Positions 17,608 to 27,131 of a DNA stretch of 64,000 nt are shown piece after piece; position 1 is the stretch's first letter, and every line of letters begins with the position of its first letter. Source of the DNA: Thalassobius sp049116315 (GTDB taxonomy: Bacteria > Pseudomonadota > Alphaproteobacteria > Rhodobacterales > Rhodobacteraceae). Where the stretch lies: assembly GCA_049116315.1 (NCBI GenBank), contig JAGDZD010000015.1, positions 336,217 through 400,216 of the forward strand. The letters run 5' to 3'. Below the pieces are notes generated by a model. That model was not told where the DNA came from and searched no databases. It saw nothing but the letters and a program-made list of their open reading frames with translations. The translations under genes and the position numbers were made by a program.

Positions 17608-19758
17608 CTAAGAGTTGAGCAATTCATGAAGCGTTTCTTTCAGCGACTGCAATTCTACGGGTTTCGCCAAATAGGCGTTCATTCCAGCAGCCAAGCATCG
17701 TTCTGCCTCTCCGTCTAGGGCGTTGGCCGTAATGGCGATGATGGGGATCTGAGCATCCGGGTCGTGATTTTCGGCCATTCGGATCGCTGAGGTCAGTTCA
17801 AAGCCATCCATCAACGGCATGTGGCAATCGGTTAAGATCACGTCAAAGTCGTCCTCACGCCACGCGGCAAAAGCTTCTTGGCCGTTTGATTTCATCACAT
17901 AGGAATAGCCAAGGATTTCAAGCTGTTTGCGCAGAACGATCTGGTTAATTTCGTTGTCTTCCACCGCCAGAATGCGCCCACTTGGGGGTTGCTGTGGATG
18001 AGGGGCCGGGGCACGAACCGGCTGCAGATGGGCCGCTTTTTGAGTGCGTGCCGCAGTTTCTGCGTCAGGCTGATTGTGCAGAAACGCAATCGCTTTGTAG
18101 AGTTCAGAGACCATCGTCGGAAACACCGGCATCAAATAGGTGTTTCGGTTTTGCTGTCCAAATCGTGCCGAGCGAGAAGCCGAGCACAGCAAAAACCGCG
18201 CTTTTGGATATTGAAGTTCAAGCTGTTTGTGCAGGCTACTGGCAACAGCGATGTTATCCGTTGGTAAGAAAATAACTGGTGTTTCGCTTTTGATCTGTTC
18301 GGTCTTTGCCAGATCTTGTGGGGAATTAACGATGGCCACATTGGCCCCGCTTTTTTCCAGCATTTCCCCCAGACCTGCGCGCAGATCGATGTCGTCAAAG
18401 TGAAAACAGATCAGCTCGATCCCGTCCACATTGGTCAGTGACGCAGGGCCATTAATGGCCTCGAGGGGCAACAACAATTTGACGTGGGTGCCTTCGCCCT
18501 TTTTGCTGGTGAGCGAGATTTCACCCCCCATCAGTTCAGTCAGGCGTTTGGTGATAACCAAGCCCAAGCCTGTGCCGTTCACCTGTCTGCGCGAGGAAGC
18601 TTCCCCCTGGACAAAGGGTTGAAACAGGTTGTTCTGCAACGCTTGATCCATCCCAATGCCGTCGTCGCGGAAGGAAAAGCTGATGCGCCCGTCGTCCTCT
18701 AGGCGGACGTGAAACCGCACTTTGCCGGGGCGCCCTGTCAATCGACGCGAAGAATATTTGATCGCATTGGACAGCAAATTCAGCGCCATTTGCCGGATAC
18801 GCCCTGCATCCCCCAGCACCCAATTTGGCACGTTGGGATCCACAAACATGCGCAGTCGCACGCCGTTGTCATCGGCCATGGTTTTCAAGGTCTGAGCCAC
18901 GCCTTCGGCAAGGGGAATGACCTCGACCTTGGTCAAATCGACATCCAGCTTTCCGGCCTCGATTTTACTGGCGTCCAGGATGTCATCGATAATGCGCAGC
19001 AGTGAAAAGGCCGAATTGCGAATGGTGCCCACCGTGGGGGCTTGTTGATCGCTCACCCCGTTGGCTTCTAGCACTTCAATCATGCCGATCAGCCCATTCA
19101 TTGGCGTTCGGATTTCATGGCTCATATTGGCCAGAAACTCGCCCTTGGCCCGCGCGGCTTGGTTGGATTTGATCATCGCCTCGTTGGTCTCTTGCGCGAA
19201 CTTGCGATTGAGATACTCAAAATAGGCAAATTGGCTGAGGATCAGGGCCGCAACGGACAGGCGAATGCCCAACTCGACCGAGTCGTTGTAGGCAAATTCC
19301 AAAGCCTGAACCGGGGGAGGGCGTAGCCCCAAGGAATCAAATCCCAGTGCCAAAAACGCGGCCAAACACACGACAGGGATCAGCAGGACTTGGGTGATGC
19401 GCTCGTTTTTCCAGGTGAAAATCAGGAAAGGAAAGGCCAGCAGAACCAAGGACATCAGTTCCGGGTTCAGAACTCTGCCAAAATAGTAGCTTTGATAGAC
19501 CGATGACACGCTGAACAATAGCACCAGCGTAAGACGGCCAAGATAGTGATACCCCGTCGCCAACAAAACGATCGCGATCAATGTTGGCGCACTGCTGTAC
19601 GCCGTTGTCAGCATCGGGCCAAATTGTTGGATCCAAAGAAAATAGATCAACCAAGGGACCAGCAGTGCCAAATTTGCGAGGGCGACAAACCAGCTAAACT
19701 GGAGGCAGCTCCTTTGCTCCGGAGGCATCGTTGGGTCCGGCTTGGTCTTAAAAATCAT
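17608..19758 (-). CDS. Membrane hybrid histidine kinase (second gene of the array)
   Basis: 716 residues from ATG 19758 (a TTG directly before it is less likely). Six or so membrane helices (about 20-185), HisKA with His214 in NMSHEIRTPMNGLIGMIE, HATPase_c (NLLSNAIKYSSRRLTG, DDGIGM, GTGLGL), a degenerate receiver-like segment where the Asp region reads VIFLPTDN, and a true C-terminal receiver with Asp near 644 in LTDCHMPLMDGFELTSAIR. The degenerate segment keeps SRSARFGQQN and TYLMPVFP, matching the paralogs. Gap to the neighbouring kinases is 50-80 bases, so the three may be one transcript. The sensor signal is unknown. Confidence 0.93.
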   Translation of the reverse strand: MIFKTKPDPTMPPEQRSCLQFSWFVALANLALLVPWLIYFLWIQQFGPMLTTAYSSAPTLIAIVLLATGYHYLGRLTLVLLFSVSSVYQSYYFGRVLNPELMSLVLLAFPFLIFTWKNERITQVLLIPVVCLAAFLALGFDSLGLRPPPVQALEFAYNDSVELGIRLSVAALILSQFAYFEYLNRKFAQETNEAMIKSNQAARAKGEFLANMSHEIRTPMNGLIGMIEVLEANGVSDQQAPTVGTIRNSAFSLLRIIDDILDASKIEAGKLDVDLTKVEVIPLAEGVAQTLKTMADDNGVRLRMFVDPNVPNWVLGDAGRIRQMALNLLSNAIKYSSRRLTGRPGKVRFHVRLEDDGRISFSFRDDGIGMDQALQNNLFQPFVQGEASSRRQVNGTGLGLVITKRLTELMGGEISLTSKKGEGTHVKLLLPLEAINGPASLTNVDGIELICFHFDDIDLRAGLGEMLEKSGANVAIVNSPQDLAKTEQIKSETPVIFLPTDNIAVASSLHKQLELQYPKARFLLCSASRSARFGQQNRNTYLMPVFPTMVSELYKAIAFLHNQPDAETAARTQKAAHLQPVRAPAPHPQQPPSGRILAVEDNEINQIVLRKQLEILGYSYVMKSNGQEAFAAWREDDFDVILTDCHMPLMDGFELTSAIRMAENHDPDAQIPIIAITANALDGEAERCLAAGMNAYLAKPVELQSLKETLHELLNS

Positions 19759-19835
19759 CAAATGTGGTCCAAATCAAAGTATCTCAAATTGGTGACGGTT
19801 GGGTCTTCACAAAAGCGACCAGCACCTCCGCGTTT

Positions 19836-22022
19836 CTAGGCGTCAGTTGCAACATCAAGTGCATCAAGCCTTTCTCGCAGAGCGTTCAACTCTACAGGTT
19901 TGGCAAGATAAGCGTCCATGCCTGCGGCAAGGCACCTGTCAGATTCGCCCTGCAGCGCGTTCGCAGTGATCGCGACGATGGGCGTGCGCTGCGCATTCAG
20001 GCTTGCTTCGGTTTCGCGAATTTTTGCGGTCATTTCGAAACCGTCCATAAGGGGCATGTGGCAGTCTGATAGTACAATATCATAGAGCCCTGACTGCCAC
20101 TTTTCCAATCCGTCCCGTCCGTTGGAGGCCACATCGTGGGGATATCCTAATATTTGCAATTGGTTACTGAGAACAACTTGGTTGATTTCATTGTCCTCAA
20201 CGATCAAAATTCGGGATGTTTTAGTCACCGGGCGCGCGTCTTTATCGTGGGACGCCTTATTGGCGGGTGCGGTGGGGCTGAGGACGGTGCGATCAATCGG
20301 TTCGGTGACATTGACGGCGGTGCGTCCGCTTAGCACACCAAGCGCGTGATACAGGTCAGATGTGCGCAGCGGGTACATCTGTACCAGATAGCTTGTCTCG
20401 TCGATACGGCCGAACTTTGCGTAGCGCGACTCTGAAAACAGGATGAATTTTGCATCTGGGTACAGCTTCTTCAATTTGCGCTGCTCAGATTCTGAGACCT
20501 CGATATCGGCAATCGCCAGCAGGAAGATTGGGTTGGCCCCTGTAGGCGCGCGCGGTGTTCCGGGGGCAAAGTCCTCGGCGGTGTGGCCAAACTCCAACGG
20601 CAATCCGGTGGGTTTCAGGAACAGGCTGAACGCAGCGGGTGAGCTGGGCTCAAGCTGGTTGAGGCATTTGACCTCAAGACCGGCGAGGTCCGGCATTCTT
20701 TTGGGGCCATCCACTTGCATCAGCGGTAGGCGAATGGTGACGTCAGTGCCGCGACCGGGCTCGCTTTCCAGCGTGAGTGTGCCGCCCATCAACTTGATCA
20801 GGTTATTGGTAATCACCAAACCAAGGCCCGTGCCGCCAACACGGCGTCGCGTTGACATTTCGCCTTGCGAGAACGGTTGAAACAGCCGGTTTTGGGTTTC
20901 CAGATCCATGCCCAGCCCATCGTCGACAAACCGGAAAAGGATGTGCCCATCACCATCAGGCATGACCTCAAGGTTCACATGCCCGACATGACCGGTCAGC
21001 TTTTTGGCCGAATAGTTGATGGCGTTGCTCATGATGTTCAGCAAAATTTGGCGCAGTCGACCTGAATCCGACAGCACCCATTCCGGAAGATCCGGAGAGG
21101 GGATCAGACGCAATCTGACTTCGCGTTGATCAGCCATGGTTAGAAAAGTCTGAGGCACGGCCTCGATCAGCGGGCGCAATTCGACGCGCGACAGCTCAAC
21201 ATCCAGCTTTCCTGCCTCAATCTTGCTGGCATCCAGAATGTCATTGATGATCCGCAGCAACGAAAAGGCAGAATTTCGGATTGTGCCGACAACGCGTTTT
21301 TGCGCGTCCTCGAGCCCAAAGGTTTCGAGAATTTCGATCATGCCAATCACCCCATTCATGGGGGTGCGGATTTCGTGGCTCATATTGGCCAAGAATTCAC
21401 TTTTGGCGCGGCTAGCGTGATTGGCGCGTTCCAACGCGTCTTTGACTTCTTGGTTGGCGCTGCTGGCGGATTTCACAAAGAAACCGATCTCGATCAGCAC
21501 GGCAAGAATGACCGTGATACGGACGCCAAAATGGTTGGCGGCTGGGGATTCTTCTGAGAGTGAGGCAAAGGGCCAGAAGAGTTCCCGGAACCCTAAATCA
21601 TTTGCGGCAAAAGCAAGCAGCGCGGTGAAGACGGTGAGCGAGACAAATCCATAGACGAAGCGCCGTTCGGTTTGCCAAGAAAACAGCAAGAACGGCAGGC
21701 CCAGCAGAGCAAAGTAAAACAGATCTGCGTTTGAGTGTGGTCCCAAATAGTAGATTGTGGCCAAGGTTAGGATTGGCACAAGCGACATCCAAACAACCCG
21801 CGCAGAGGTCTGCCAACCGATACCAAACAGGATCAACGCCAAAAGGTTAGGGATTTGTAGAACCAGCACGACCAGCAGCCGCTGTGTGTCGCCCACCGCA
21901 AGCAAATATACAAACCAAGGCAAGAACAGCAGAAAAGTCACCATTACTGTGAAGCGGCCAATTTGGATGTGCCGCCGTGTAATGTCTTCGTCTAATAAAC
22001 TGCGTTCTGTTTCTTCTGCCAT
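19836..22022 (-). CDS. Membrane hybrid histidine kinase (first gene of the array)
   Basis: 728 residues from ATG (MAEETERSLLDED); a GTG ten codons upstream is possible but has no better ribosome site. Membrane helices span about 23-185. HisKA His216 lies in LANMSHEIRTPMNGVIGMIE, followed by HATPase_c (NIMSNAINYSAKKL, DDGLGM, GTGLGL), the degenerate receiver-like segment (Asp region reading IFLLAIAD; SRYAKFGRIDETSYLVQMYP retained), and a C-terminal receiver with Asp near 653 in LSDCHMPLMDGFEMTAKIR. A perfect 14-bp palindrome lies 66 bases upstream of its start and may be the operator for the array. Confidence 0.92.
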   Translation of the reverse strand: MAEETERSLLDEDITRRHIQIGRFTVMVTFLLFLPWFVYLLAVGDTQRLLVVLVLQIPNLLALILFGIGWQTSARVVWMSLVPILTLATIYYLGPHSNADLFYFALLGLPFLLFSWQTERRFVYGFVSLTVFTALLAFAANDLGFRELFWPFASLSEESPAANHFGVRITVILAVLIEIGFFVKSASSANQEVKDALERANHASRAKSEFLANMSHEIRTPMNGVIGMIEILETFGLEDAQKRVVGTIRNSAFSLLRIINDILDASKIEAGKLDVELSRVELRPLIEAVPQTFLTMADQREVRLRLIPSPDLPEWVLSDSGRLRQILLNIMSNAINYSAKKLTGHVGHVNLEVMPDGDGHILFRFVDDGLGMDLETQNRLFQPFSQGEMSTRRRVGGTGLGLVITNNLIKLMGGTLTLESEPGRGTDVTIRLPLMQVDGPKRMPDLAGLEVKCLNQLEPSSPAAFSLFLKPTGLPLEFGHTAEDFAPGTPRAPTGANPIFLLAIADIEVSESEQRKLKKLYPDAKFILFSESRYAKFGRIDETSYLVQMYPLRTSDLYHALGVLSGRTAVNVTEPIDRTVLSPTAPANKASHDKDARPVTKTSRILIVEDNEINQVVLSNQLQILGYPHDVASNGRDGLEKWQSGLYDIVLSDCHMPLMDGFEMTAKIRETEASLNAQRTPIVAITANALQGESDRCLAAGMDAYLAKPVELNALRERLDALDVATDA

Positions 22023-22087
22023 TCGGATTTGTGCGCTTTTTGATATACACACTTTAGGATGCGTCTATCTGATTGGCAGGTACAGAA

Positions 22088-22101
22088 AATTCTGCAGAAT
22101 T
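22088..22101. promoter_or_regulatory. Perfect palindrome upstream of the kinase array
   Basis: AATTCTGCAGAATT is fully self-complementary and lies in the 270-base non-coding gap upstream of the first kinase. It is a candidate operator. Farther right (about 22234-22268) an imperfect stem, roughly CGCCGCTGAC with GTCAGGGGCG, may end the arginase operon, though it lacks a good T-tract. Confidence 0.35.
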
Positions 22102-22292
22102 CCCGCCAAAGCCGCAAAACCTATACGGAATTCCCATTTTCAGGGCCCTATTGGCGCATCGCAAATACAGATTGTACCAAGTGGCTCGTTGGCCCTGGGG
22201 ATTGATCTAACGTCTGGGTTGCGAAGATTTCCGCGCCGCTGACGCAAAGCGTGTGCAGTCAGGGGCGCGGTCCGGTGGGATTGGCGGTTCAC

Positions 22293-23360
22293 CTAGGCAG
22301 GGGTGGCCCTGTTTAACATACCAAACAGATCGCGTGGATCATCGGGATCGGCCAGCATATCCAGCATGACATAGTGATCTGTGCCAGCAATGCGATCATG
22401 GATAAAACGCAATGCGCTGAAGTCTTCGATGGCAAAGCCCACGCTGTCAAACAACGTGATTTGGCGGTCCTCTGTGCGCCCCTGCGCAGCCCCGGTCATC
22501 ACTTGCCATAGTTCGGTGACGGGATGATTGGGATCGAGCTGTTGGATCTCGCCTTCGATCCGGGTTTGCGGCGGATATTCCACAAAGATGCTAGAGCGCA
22601 ACAGGATGTCGCGGTGCAATTCGGTTTTGCCGGGGCAGTCACCGCCAATGGCGTTGATGTGAATGCCTGCGCCTATCATGTTGTCCGTTAGGATTGTCGC
22701 GTACTGTTTGTCAGCGGTGCAAGTTGTGACGATCTGAGCGCCCTCGATGGCCATTTCACCAGACTGACAAACCACCACATCCAACCCGGACCCTTTGAGG
22801 TTGCGGGCGGCTTTGGCAGTGGCTGCAGGATCAATGTCGTACAGGCGCACGGTGTCGATGCCGCAGATTGCTTGAAAGGCCCGCGCTTGAAATTCGCATT
22901 GGGCGCCGTTGCCAATCATGGCCATGACTTTGGCGTCTTTTGGGGCAAGATATTTGGCAATCAAGGCCGAGGTCGCGGCGGTACGAAGCGCGGTCAGGAT
23001 CGTCATTTCGGTCAATAGGATGGGATAACCATTGGCAACGCTGGACAGGACCCCAAAAGCCGTAACCGTTTGAAAACCCTCTTTCATATTCTTTGGATGG
23101 CCATTCACATATTTGAAGCCATAGTTTTCGGCATCCGCAGTTGGCATCAGCTCGATCACGCCATCCGAAGAGTGGGAGGCAACGCGGGGTGTCTTGTCGA
23201 ATTCCGGCCAACGTTTGAAGTCCTGCTCAATGTAGGTCGCAAGATCGCGCAGCAGCGTGTTCAAGCCAATCTCGTTGACCAATTGCATCATGTTGTGGAC
23301 CGACACAAAGGGGACCAGCGCCTTATCTGAAGGATTTGCAGTGGTTGAAGAAAATGTCAT
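22293..23360 (-). CDS. ocd: Ornithine cyclodeaminase
   Basis: 355 residues, the length of NAD-dependent ornithine cyclodeaminases, which turn ornithine into proline and ammonia in the cytosol. Family features: NGHPKNMKEGFQTVTAFGVL near residue 90, LTEMTILTALRTAATSALIA, the Rossmann segment AMIGNGAQCEFQARAF near 150, and GGDCPGKTELHRDIL near 260. It overlaps the arginase gene by four bases (ATGA), so the two steps arginine to ornithine to proline are translated together. The related mu-crystallin family is possible but the length and partner favour ocd. Confidence 0.93.
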   Translation of the reverse strand: MTFSSTTANPSDKALVPFVSVHNMMQLVNEIGLNTLLRDLATYIEQDFKRWPEFDKTPRVASHSSDGVIELMPTADAENYGFKYVNGHPKNMKEGFQTVTAFGVLSSVANGYPILLTEMTILTALRTAATSALIAKYLAPKDAKVMAMIGNGAQCEFQARAFQAICGIDTVRLYDIDPAATAKAARNLKGSGLDVVVCQSGEMAIEGAQIVTTCTADKQYATILTDNMIGAGIHINAIGGDCPGKTELHRDILLRSSIFVEYPPQTRIEGEIQQLDPNHPVTELWQVMTGAAQGRTEDRQITLFDSVGFAIEDFSALRFIHDRIAGTDHYVMLDMLADPDDPRDLFGMLNRATPA

Positions 23361-24286
23361 GCGGAACTCCGGGTCATACGGTCAAGAACGCGGCGGCCAC
23401 ATAGGCTGGCCACCAGATCGCACAACACGGTTGCGGTGCGGCCGCGCTCATCAAGAAAAGGGTTCAATTCAACCACATCGAGGGAGGTCACCAACCCGCT
23501 GTCGTGCAACATCTCCATGATCAAATGCGCCTCGCGGAAGGTGGCACCGCCGGGCACTGTGGTGCCCACTGCGGGCGCCACGTCGGGGTCAAGAAAATCA
23601 ACATCAAAGCTGACATGGAGGTGGCCGTTTGCGTGTGACACCTGTTGCAAAAACGCTCGCAGCGGCGCGATCACGCCGCGCTCATCTAGCGCGCGCATGT
23701 CATGGACCACCATCTGCGTGCTTTGAATCCGGGTCTTTTCCGCGGGATCCACGGATCGGATACCCATCATGCACACATTCGCCGGGTTGACCCTGGCGGG
23801 CACCGGGGGGAAGCCTTCGAATCCGGAATGCCCAGTGAGATAGGCCATAGGCGTGCCATGCAGGTTGCCGCTGGTTGTGGTGCTTGGGTCATGCAAATCC
23901 GGATGTGCGTCCAACCACAAGACAAACAATGGGCGCTCTTTCTCATCGGCATAGCGCGCCACGCCGCTGATTGTGCCCGCCGCCATCGAGTGATCGCCGC
24001 CCAAAAAGATCGGGAGATCAAAGTCCCGGCAAGCTTGATAGGCAACCTGTTGTCCTAGCGCGGTCCAGCCGATCGTTTCGGCCAAATTTTTGACCGCTGG
24101 ATTGGCATGCGCCACAGCCGTTTGTGCCGGCAGACTCATGTCGCCCGCATCAGAGACGCGCCACCCCAACTGGGACAGTATCTGTGGCAATCCAGCAGTG
24201 CGCAGGGCGGCAGGCCCCATGATGCATCCGGGCTGTGAAGCGCCGGTTTCGATGGGAAATCCAACCAATTGACAAGTTTTGGGCAT
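23357..24286 (-). CDS. rocF: Arginase
   Basis: 309 residues. Hydrolyses arginine to ornithine and urea with a binuclear manganese centre. The metal ligands are seen in FLGGDHSMAAG (His near 104), LWLDAHPDLHDP (Asp/His/Asp near 130) and HVSFDVDFLDPDVAP (Asp pair near 230). The N terminus LVGFPIETGASQPGCIMGP and the EVNP-like VVELNPFLDERGRTA fit arginase rather than agmatinase. It overlaps ocd and is divergent from an Lrp/AsnC gene that probably controls it. Confidence 0.95.
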   Translation of the reverse strand: MPKTCQLVGFPIETGASQPGCIMGPAALRTAGLPQILSQLGWRVSDAGDMSLPAQTAVAHANPAVKNLAETIGWTALGQQVAYQACRDFDLPIFLGGDHSMAAGTISGVARYADEKERPLFVLWLDAHPDLHDPSTTTSGNLHGTPMAYLTGHSGFEGFPPVPARVNPANVCMMGIRSVDPAEKTRIQSTQMVVHDMRALDERGVIAPLRAFLQQVSHANGHLHVSFDVDFLDPDVAPAVGTTVPGGATFREAHLIMEMLHDSGLVTSLDVVELNPFLDERGRTATVLCDLVASLCGRRVLDRMTRSSA

Positions 24287-24354
24287 GTCGACTCCGGTGT
24301 GACGAGGTGTTTGATCCAGAATTGCAGCCAGAATGGTCGGCCCCTAGATCTGTA

Positions 24355-24370
24355 ATTGCGCAAATTGCGC
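24355..24370. promoter_or_regulatory. Candidate Lrp-type operator between rocF and the Lrp gene
   Basis: ATTGCGCAAATTGCGC contains the palindrome TTGCGCAA and a partial direct repeat (ATTGCGC twice, nine bases apart), followed at 24380-24387 by the palindrome TTTGCAAA. Clustered short palindromes in the 135-base divergent gap are what Lrp/AsnC octamers usually bind. This is inference from position and symmetry. Confidence 0.4.
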
Positions 24371-24421
24371 GTATCTTTTTGCAAAATGGCGGGATAAGTT
24401 TCATAATGAAAAGGAGCCTGC

Positions 24422-24850
24422 ATGACCGCATTGACCCAAACCGATCGACGATTGATCGCAGCCCTCAGAGAGAACGCCCGCGCCTCGGTCACTGAACTGG
24501 CCCATGTGACCGGGGTGTCCCGCACCACGGTTAAATCGCGCATTGATGCCTTGGTCAGCTCGGGACAGATCCGCCGTTTCACCATTGAGACTTTGGCCGA
24601 TGATCCCGATCAGGTGCGCGCCATCACCTCGGTTGAGCTGCAAGGCAGCATGTCACGGGTGGTGATCCGGGCTTTGCGCGCCCTGCCAGAGGTGACAACG
24701 ATCCATTCCACCAATGGGGCTTGGGATCTGGTGCTAGAGGTGCGGGCGGAAAACCTGCAACAATTTGACCGGGTGCTGCGTGAAATCCGCGAGATCAAAG
24801 GCGTTTTGAACAGCGAAACCAGCCTGTTGCTGCGCAGTGTCGCTGAATAG
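24422..24850 (+). CDS. Lrp/AsnC-family regulator of the arginase operon
   Basis: 142 residues. N-terminal helix-turn-helix (ALTQTDRRLIAALRENARAS, then VTELAHVTGVSRTTVKSRIDAL) and a C-terminal RAM ligand-binding domain (from about 65: QVRAITSVELQGSMSRVVIR). AAAAGGAGCC gives a strong ribosome site. Divergence from rocF-ocd predicts arginine- or ornithine-responsive activation, the pattern known for Lrp-type regulators of amino-acid catabolism in alphaproteobacteria. Confidence 0.93.
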   Translation: MTALTQTDRRLIAALRENARASVTELAHVTGVSRTTVKSRIDALVSSGQIRRFTIETLADDPDQVRAITSVELQGSMSRVVIRALRALPEVTTIHSTNGAWDLVLEVRAENLQQFDRVLREIREIKGVLNSETSLLLRSVAE

Positions 24851-24969
24851 ACACGGTCGGAGCGAATTTTATATCGAATTTGCGGCGGCTTAGCGGGAGG
24901 ACTCTAGCAATCAGATTCAGAGTTCGTTAGAAAATTCTTGCGCTGGGGGGCGTACATTGGGGTGATCGC

Positions 24970-25881
24970 ATGATCCGTATACTGACTGTAGCCTCCTTAG
25001 GGCTGGCTCTCCTGACCTCCACAGCCACCGCACAAGAGCGGTCCCAATTGGGATATGGACGTCTCATCAACAACGACTTTATTGGCGATACGCAAGACCG
25101 TTGGCGCACAGGCTCTGTTGCCTCGAGCCGTGTTTGGGGGCCGTCTTGGAATGGGGCCGCACCCAGCACCTTTGGCGAGGTGCTGGAATTTCGCATCAAC
25201 GCGGAAGTGATTGCCCCAGATAATTTGGTGACACCCGCCGCTGGGGATCGCCCGTTTGCTGGCAGCCTGTCCTTTGGACTGCACAGCCACATGCAAAAAC
25301 GAAACACACAAATTGCCGTGGGTTTGGATCTGGTTCTGACCGGGCCTATGACCCAATTGGACGAGTTCCAATCCGCTTTGCACGATACGCTTGGGGTTGC
25401 GGATGCGTCTGCAACAACGCGCGCCAATCAAATTGGTGATGGCGTTCATCCGACGTTCGTGGCCGAAGTTGGGCGCGAGTTTAGTTTTGGAAGCTCAGTC
25501 TTGCGTCCCTTCGTGGAAACGCGGGTTGGGGTTGAAACCATGCTGCGCGTTGGTGCGGATCTGACCATCGGAGATGTGGGCAAGCAGGAGTTGCTGGTTC
25601 GTGATCCCGTCACTGGTCAGCGCTATCGCACCATTCAAAAGAACGCACCGGGCTATAGCTTTGTGGTGGGGGGCGATATCGCCAAGGTGACAGACTCGGT
25701 CTATTTGCCCAGTGATCGCGGCTATGTATTGAGCGAAAGTCGCAAGCGTGTGCGGGCTGGGTTTCACTGGCAAGGGGAACGCAGCAGCACCTTTTATGGC
25801 ATCAGCTGGCTGGGAGAAGAATTTGTCGGCCAGCAAGAAGGTCAATTTGTCGGCTCTTTGCGGTTGAATTTGGATTTCTAA
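24970..25881 (+). CDS. LpxR-like (DUF2219) outer-membrane protein
   Basis: 303 residues with a signal peptide (MIRILTVASLGLALLTSTATAQ). The mature protein resembles the DUF2219/LpxR family: LGYGRLINNDFIGDTQDRWRTG near the N terminus (LpxR uses an early Asn and Asp in a similar NDxxxGDxDxxYTNG stretch), alternating hydrophobic strands, and a terminal aromatic residue (LRLNLDF) typical of outer-membrane barrels. LpxR removes the 3'-acyloxyacyl chain of lipid A. Enzyme activity is uncertain because only part of the catalytic stretch can be matched by eye. Confidence 0.8.
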   Translation: MIRILTVASLGLALLTSTATAQERSQLGYGRLINNDFIGDTQDRWRTGSVASSRVWGPSWNGAAPSTFGEVLEFRINAEVIAPDNLVTPAAGDRPFAGSLSFGLHSHMQKRNTQIAVGLDLVLTGPMTQLDEFQSALHDTLGVADASATTRANQIGDGVHPTFVAEVGREFSFGSSVLRPFVETRVGVETMLRVGADLTIGDVGKQELLVRDPVTGQRYRTIQKNAPGYSFVVGGDIAKVTDSVYLPSDRGYVLSESRKRVRAGFHWQGERSSTFYGISWLGEEFVGQQEGQFVGSLRLNLDF

Positions 25882-26008
25882 ACCACTTGCGAGTGAGTGA
25901 AGTTAAGTTCAGCCGGTAAATCGTTCTAAACTATGTAACAATTGTGTTTGTCGCGTAATCTCAGGCTTTGCAGAGGGACGTGACTCTGTTAATAAGTAGA
26001 TAATAAAA

Positions 26009-26023
26009 AGATTAAAATAATCT
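26009..26023. promoter_or_regulatory. AT-rich inverted repeat before the Hint-domain gene
   Basis: AGATTA-AAA-TAATCT is a perfect 6-bp inverted repeat ending 15 bases before the ATG at 26039, inside a stretch (25988-26023) far richer in A and T than the surroundings. It might be an operator or a structure affecting translation start. Confidence 0.35.
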
Positions 26024-26038
26024 AGGCAGGTATCGGGC

Positions 26039-27103
26039 ATGGGGACGGGCTATCAAGGCACGTTCGTTATTTCCTGGTCACAAACAAAAGTGGACGGCAT
26101 CGAAGCAGCGCCCGTTCACGCAATGACAGTCGGGGCCTCTTGGTCTTGGCATGGAGCAGAAGTGCGGGTTGATGGACCCAGCACATTGTTACGTTTGGAC
26201 CGGGCAGACGGAGACGTGAATTTGCGTCGCAGCGCAGCACGTATGGTGCGGCGGCTGATTGGCGCAGCTCAGCAGAACACGACCGATCTCAATTCCATTG
26301 AGGTCGAAGACGCAATTATGGACAGCAATGTGGTGGTGACAGATGGCACCGCGACCTACACATTGACCTTGATCGAGGTTGGTGACGGGGCGCAGCCGCT
26401 GTTGATGTTCCTTGGCGCGATGCCGCCAAAAGGGCGCGAGCTTTGGGTGGTGCATCACACCTTGGATGCGATGCAGTCCAATCACATGACCGAAGGCAGT
26501 GGTGGTGTGATCTGTTTCACACCCGGCACACGTATCGAGACGCCTGACGGCCCCCGCCTTGTGCAAGACCTGCGCGAAGGCGATCGGGTTCAAACCAAAG
26601 ACAATGGTGCCCAAGATATTTTGTGGATTGGCAGCCGTCGCATGACGGGCGCGCGCTTGTTTGCGATGCCAAAGCTGCGCCCGATTCGGATCCGCACGGG
26701 GGCCTTGGGGATCCAGCGCCCGGACGAAGAGTTGCTGGTGTCGCCCAATCACCGGATGTTGGTGCGCGGCGAGGTTTCACGTGCGTTGTTCAACACGCCA
26801 GAGGTATTGGTGACGGCGCGCGATTTGGTCGATGGCAATCGCGTCGTGGTCGACAGCCAGCTGCGCGAAGTGACCTATGTGCACATCCTGTTGGACAACC
26901 ATCAGATTGTCTGGGCCAACGGGGTTGAGACCGAAAGCTTTCACCCCTCAAACGCGGCACTGTCGTCCTTGGGGGATATCGATCGGATGCGTCTGTTGGC
27001 GCGGTATCCTGAACTGGAAGCTGATTCCCATTCCTATGGTGGGTATGCGCGGCGCAATCTGAGCCAGTCTGAGGCGGCCATTTTGATGTATGAGGCCGCT
27101 TGA
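26039..27103 (+). CDS. Hint (hedgehog/intein) domain protein
   Basis: 354 residues. The N-terminal 155 residues have no recognised domain. The Hint domain begins at Cys159 in GGVICFTPGTRIETPDGPRL, with the block GDRVQTKDNGAQDILWIGSR and the VSPNHRMLVRG histidine region near 245, then VTYVHILLDNHQIVWANGVE with the second histidine. These match the Hint_2 type common in Roseobacter genomes, where it usually sits at the C terminus of secreted, RTX-like or short proteins. There is no Asn-Cys splice junction, so splicing is not expected; N-terminal autocleavage at Cys159 is possible. No signal peptide is evident. The function is unknown. Confidence 0.88.
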   Translation: MGTGYQGTFVISWSQTKVDGIEAAPVHAMTVGASWSWHGAEVRVDGPSTLLRLDRADGDVNLRRSAARMVRRLIGAAQQNTTDLNSIEVEDAIMDSNVVVTDGTATYTLTLIEVGDGAQPLLMFLGAMPPKGRELWVVHHTLDAMQSNHMTEGSGGVICFTPGTRIETPDGPRLVQDLREGDRVQTKDNGAQDILWIGSRRMTGARLFAMPKLRPIRIRTGALGIQRPDEELLVSPNHRMLVRGEVSRALFNTPEVLVTARDLVDGNRVVVDSQLREVTYVHILLDNHQIVWANGVETESFHPSNAALSSLGDIDRMRLLARYPELEADSHSYGGYARRNLSQSEAAILMYEAA

Positions 27104-27131
27104 TCCCAAGGGATGTCTGGAGGAAGATGTC

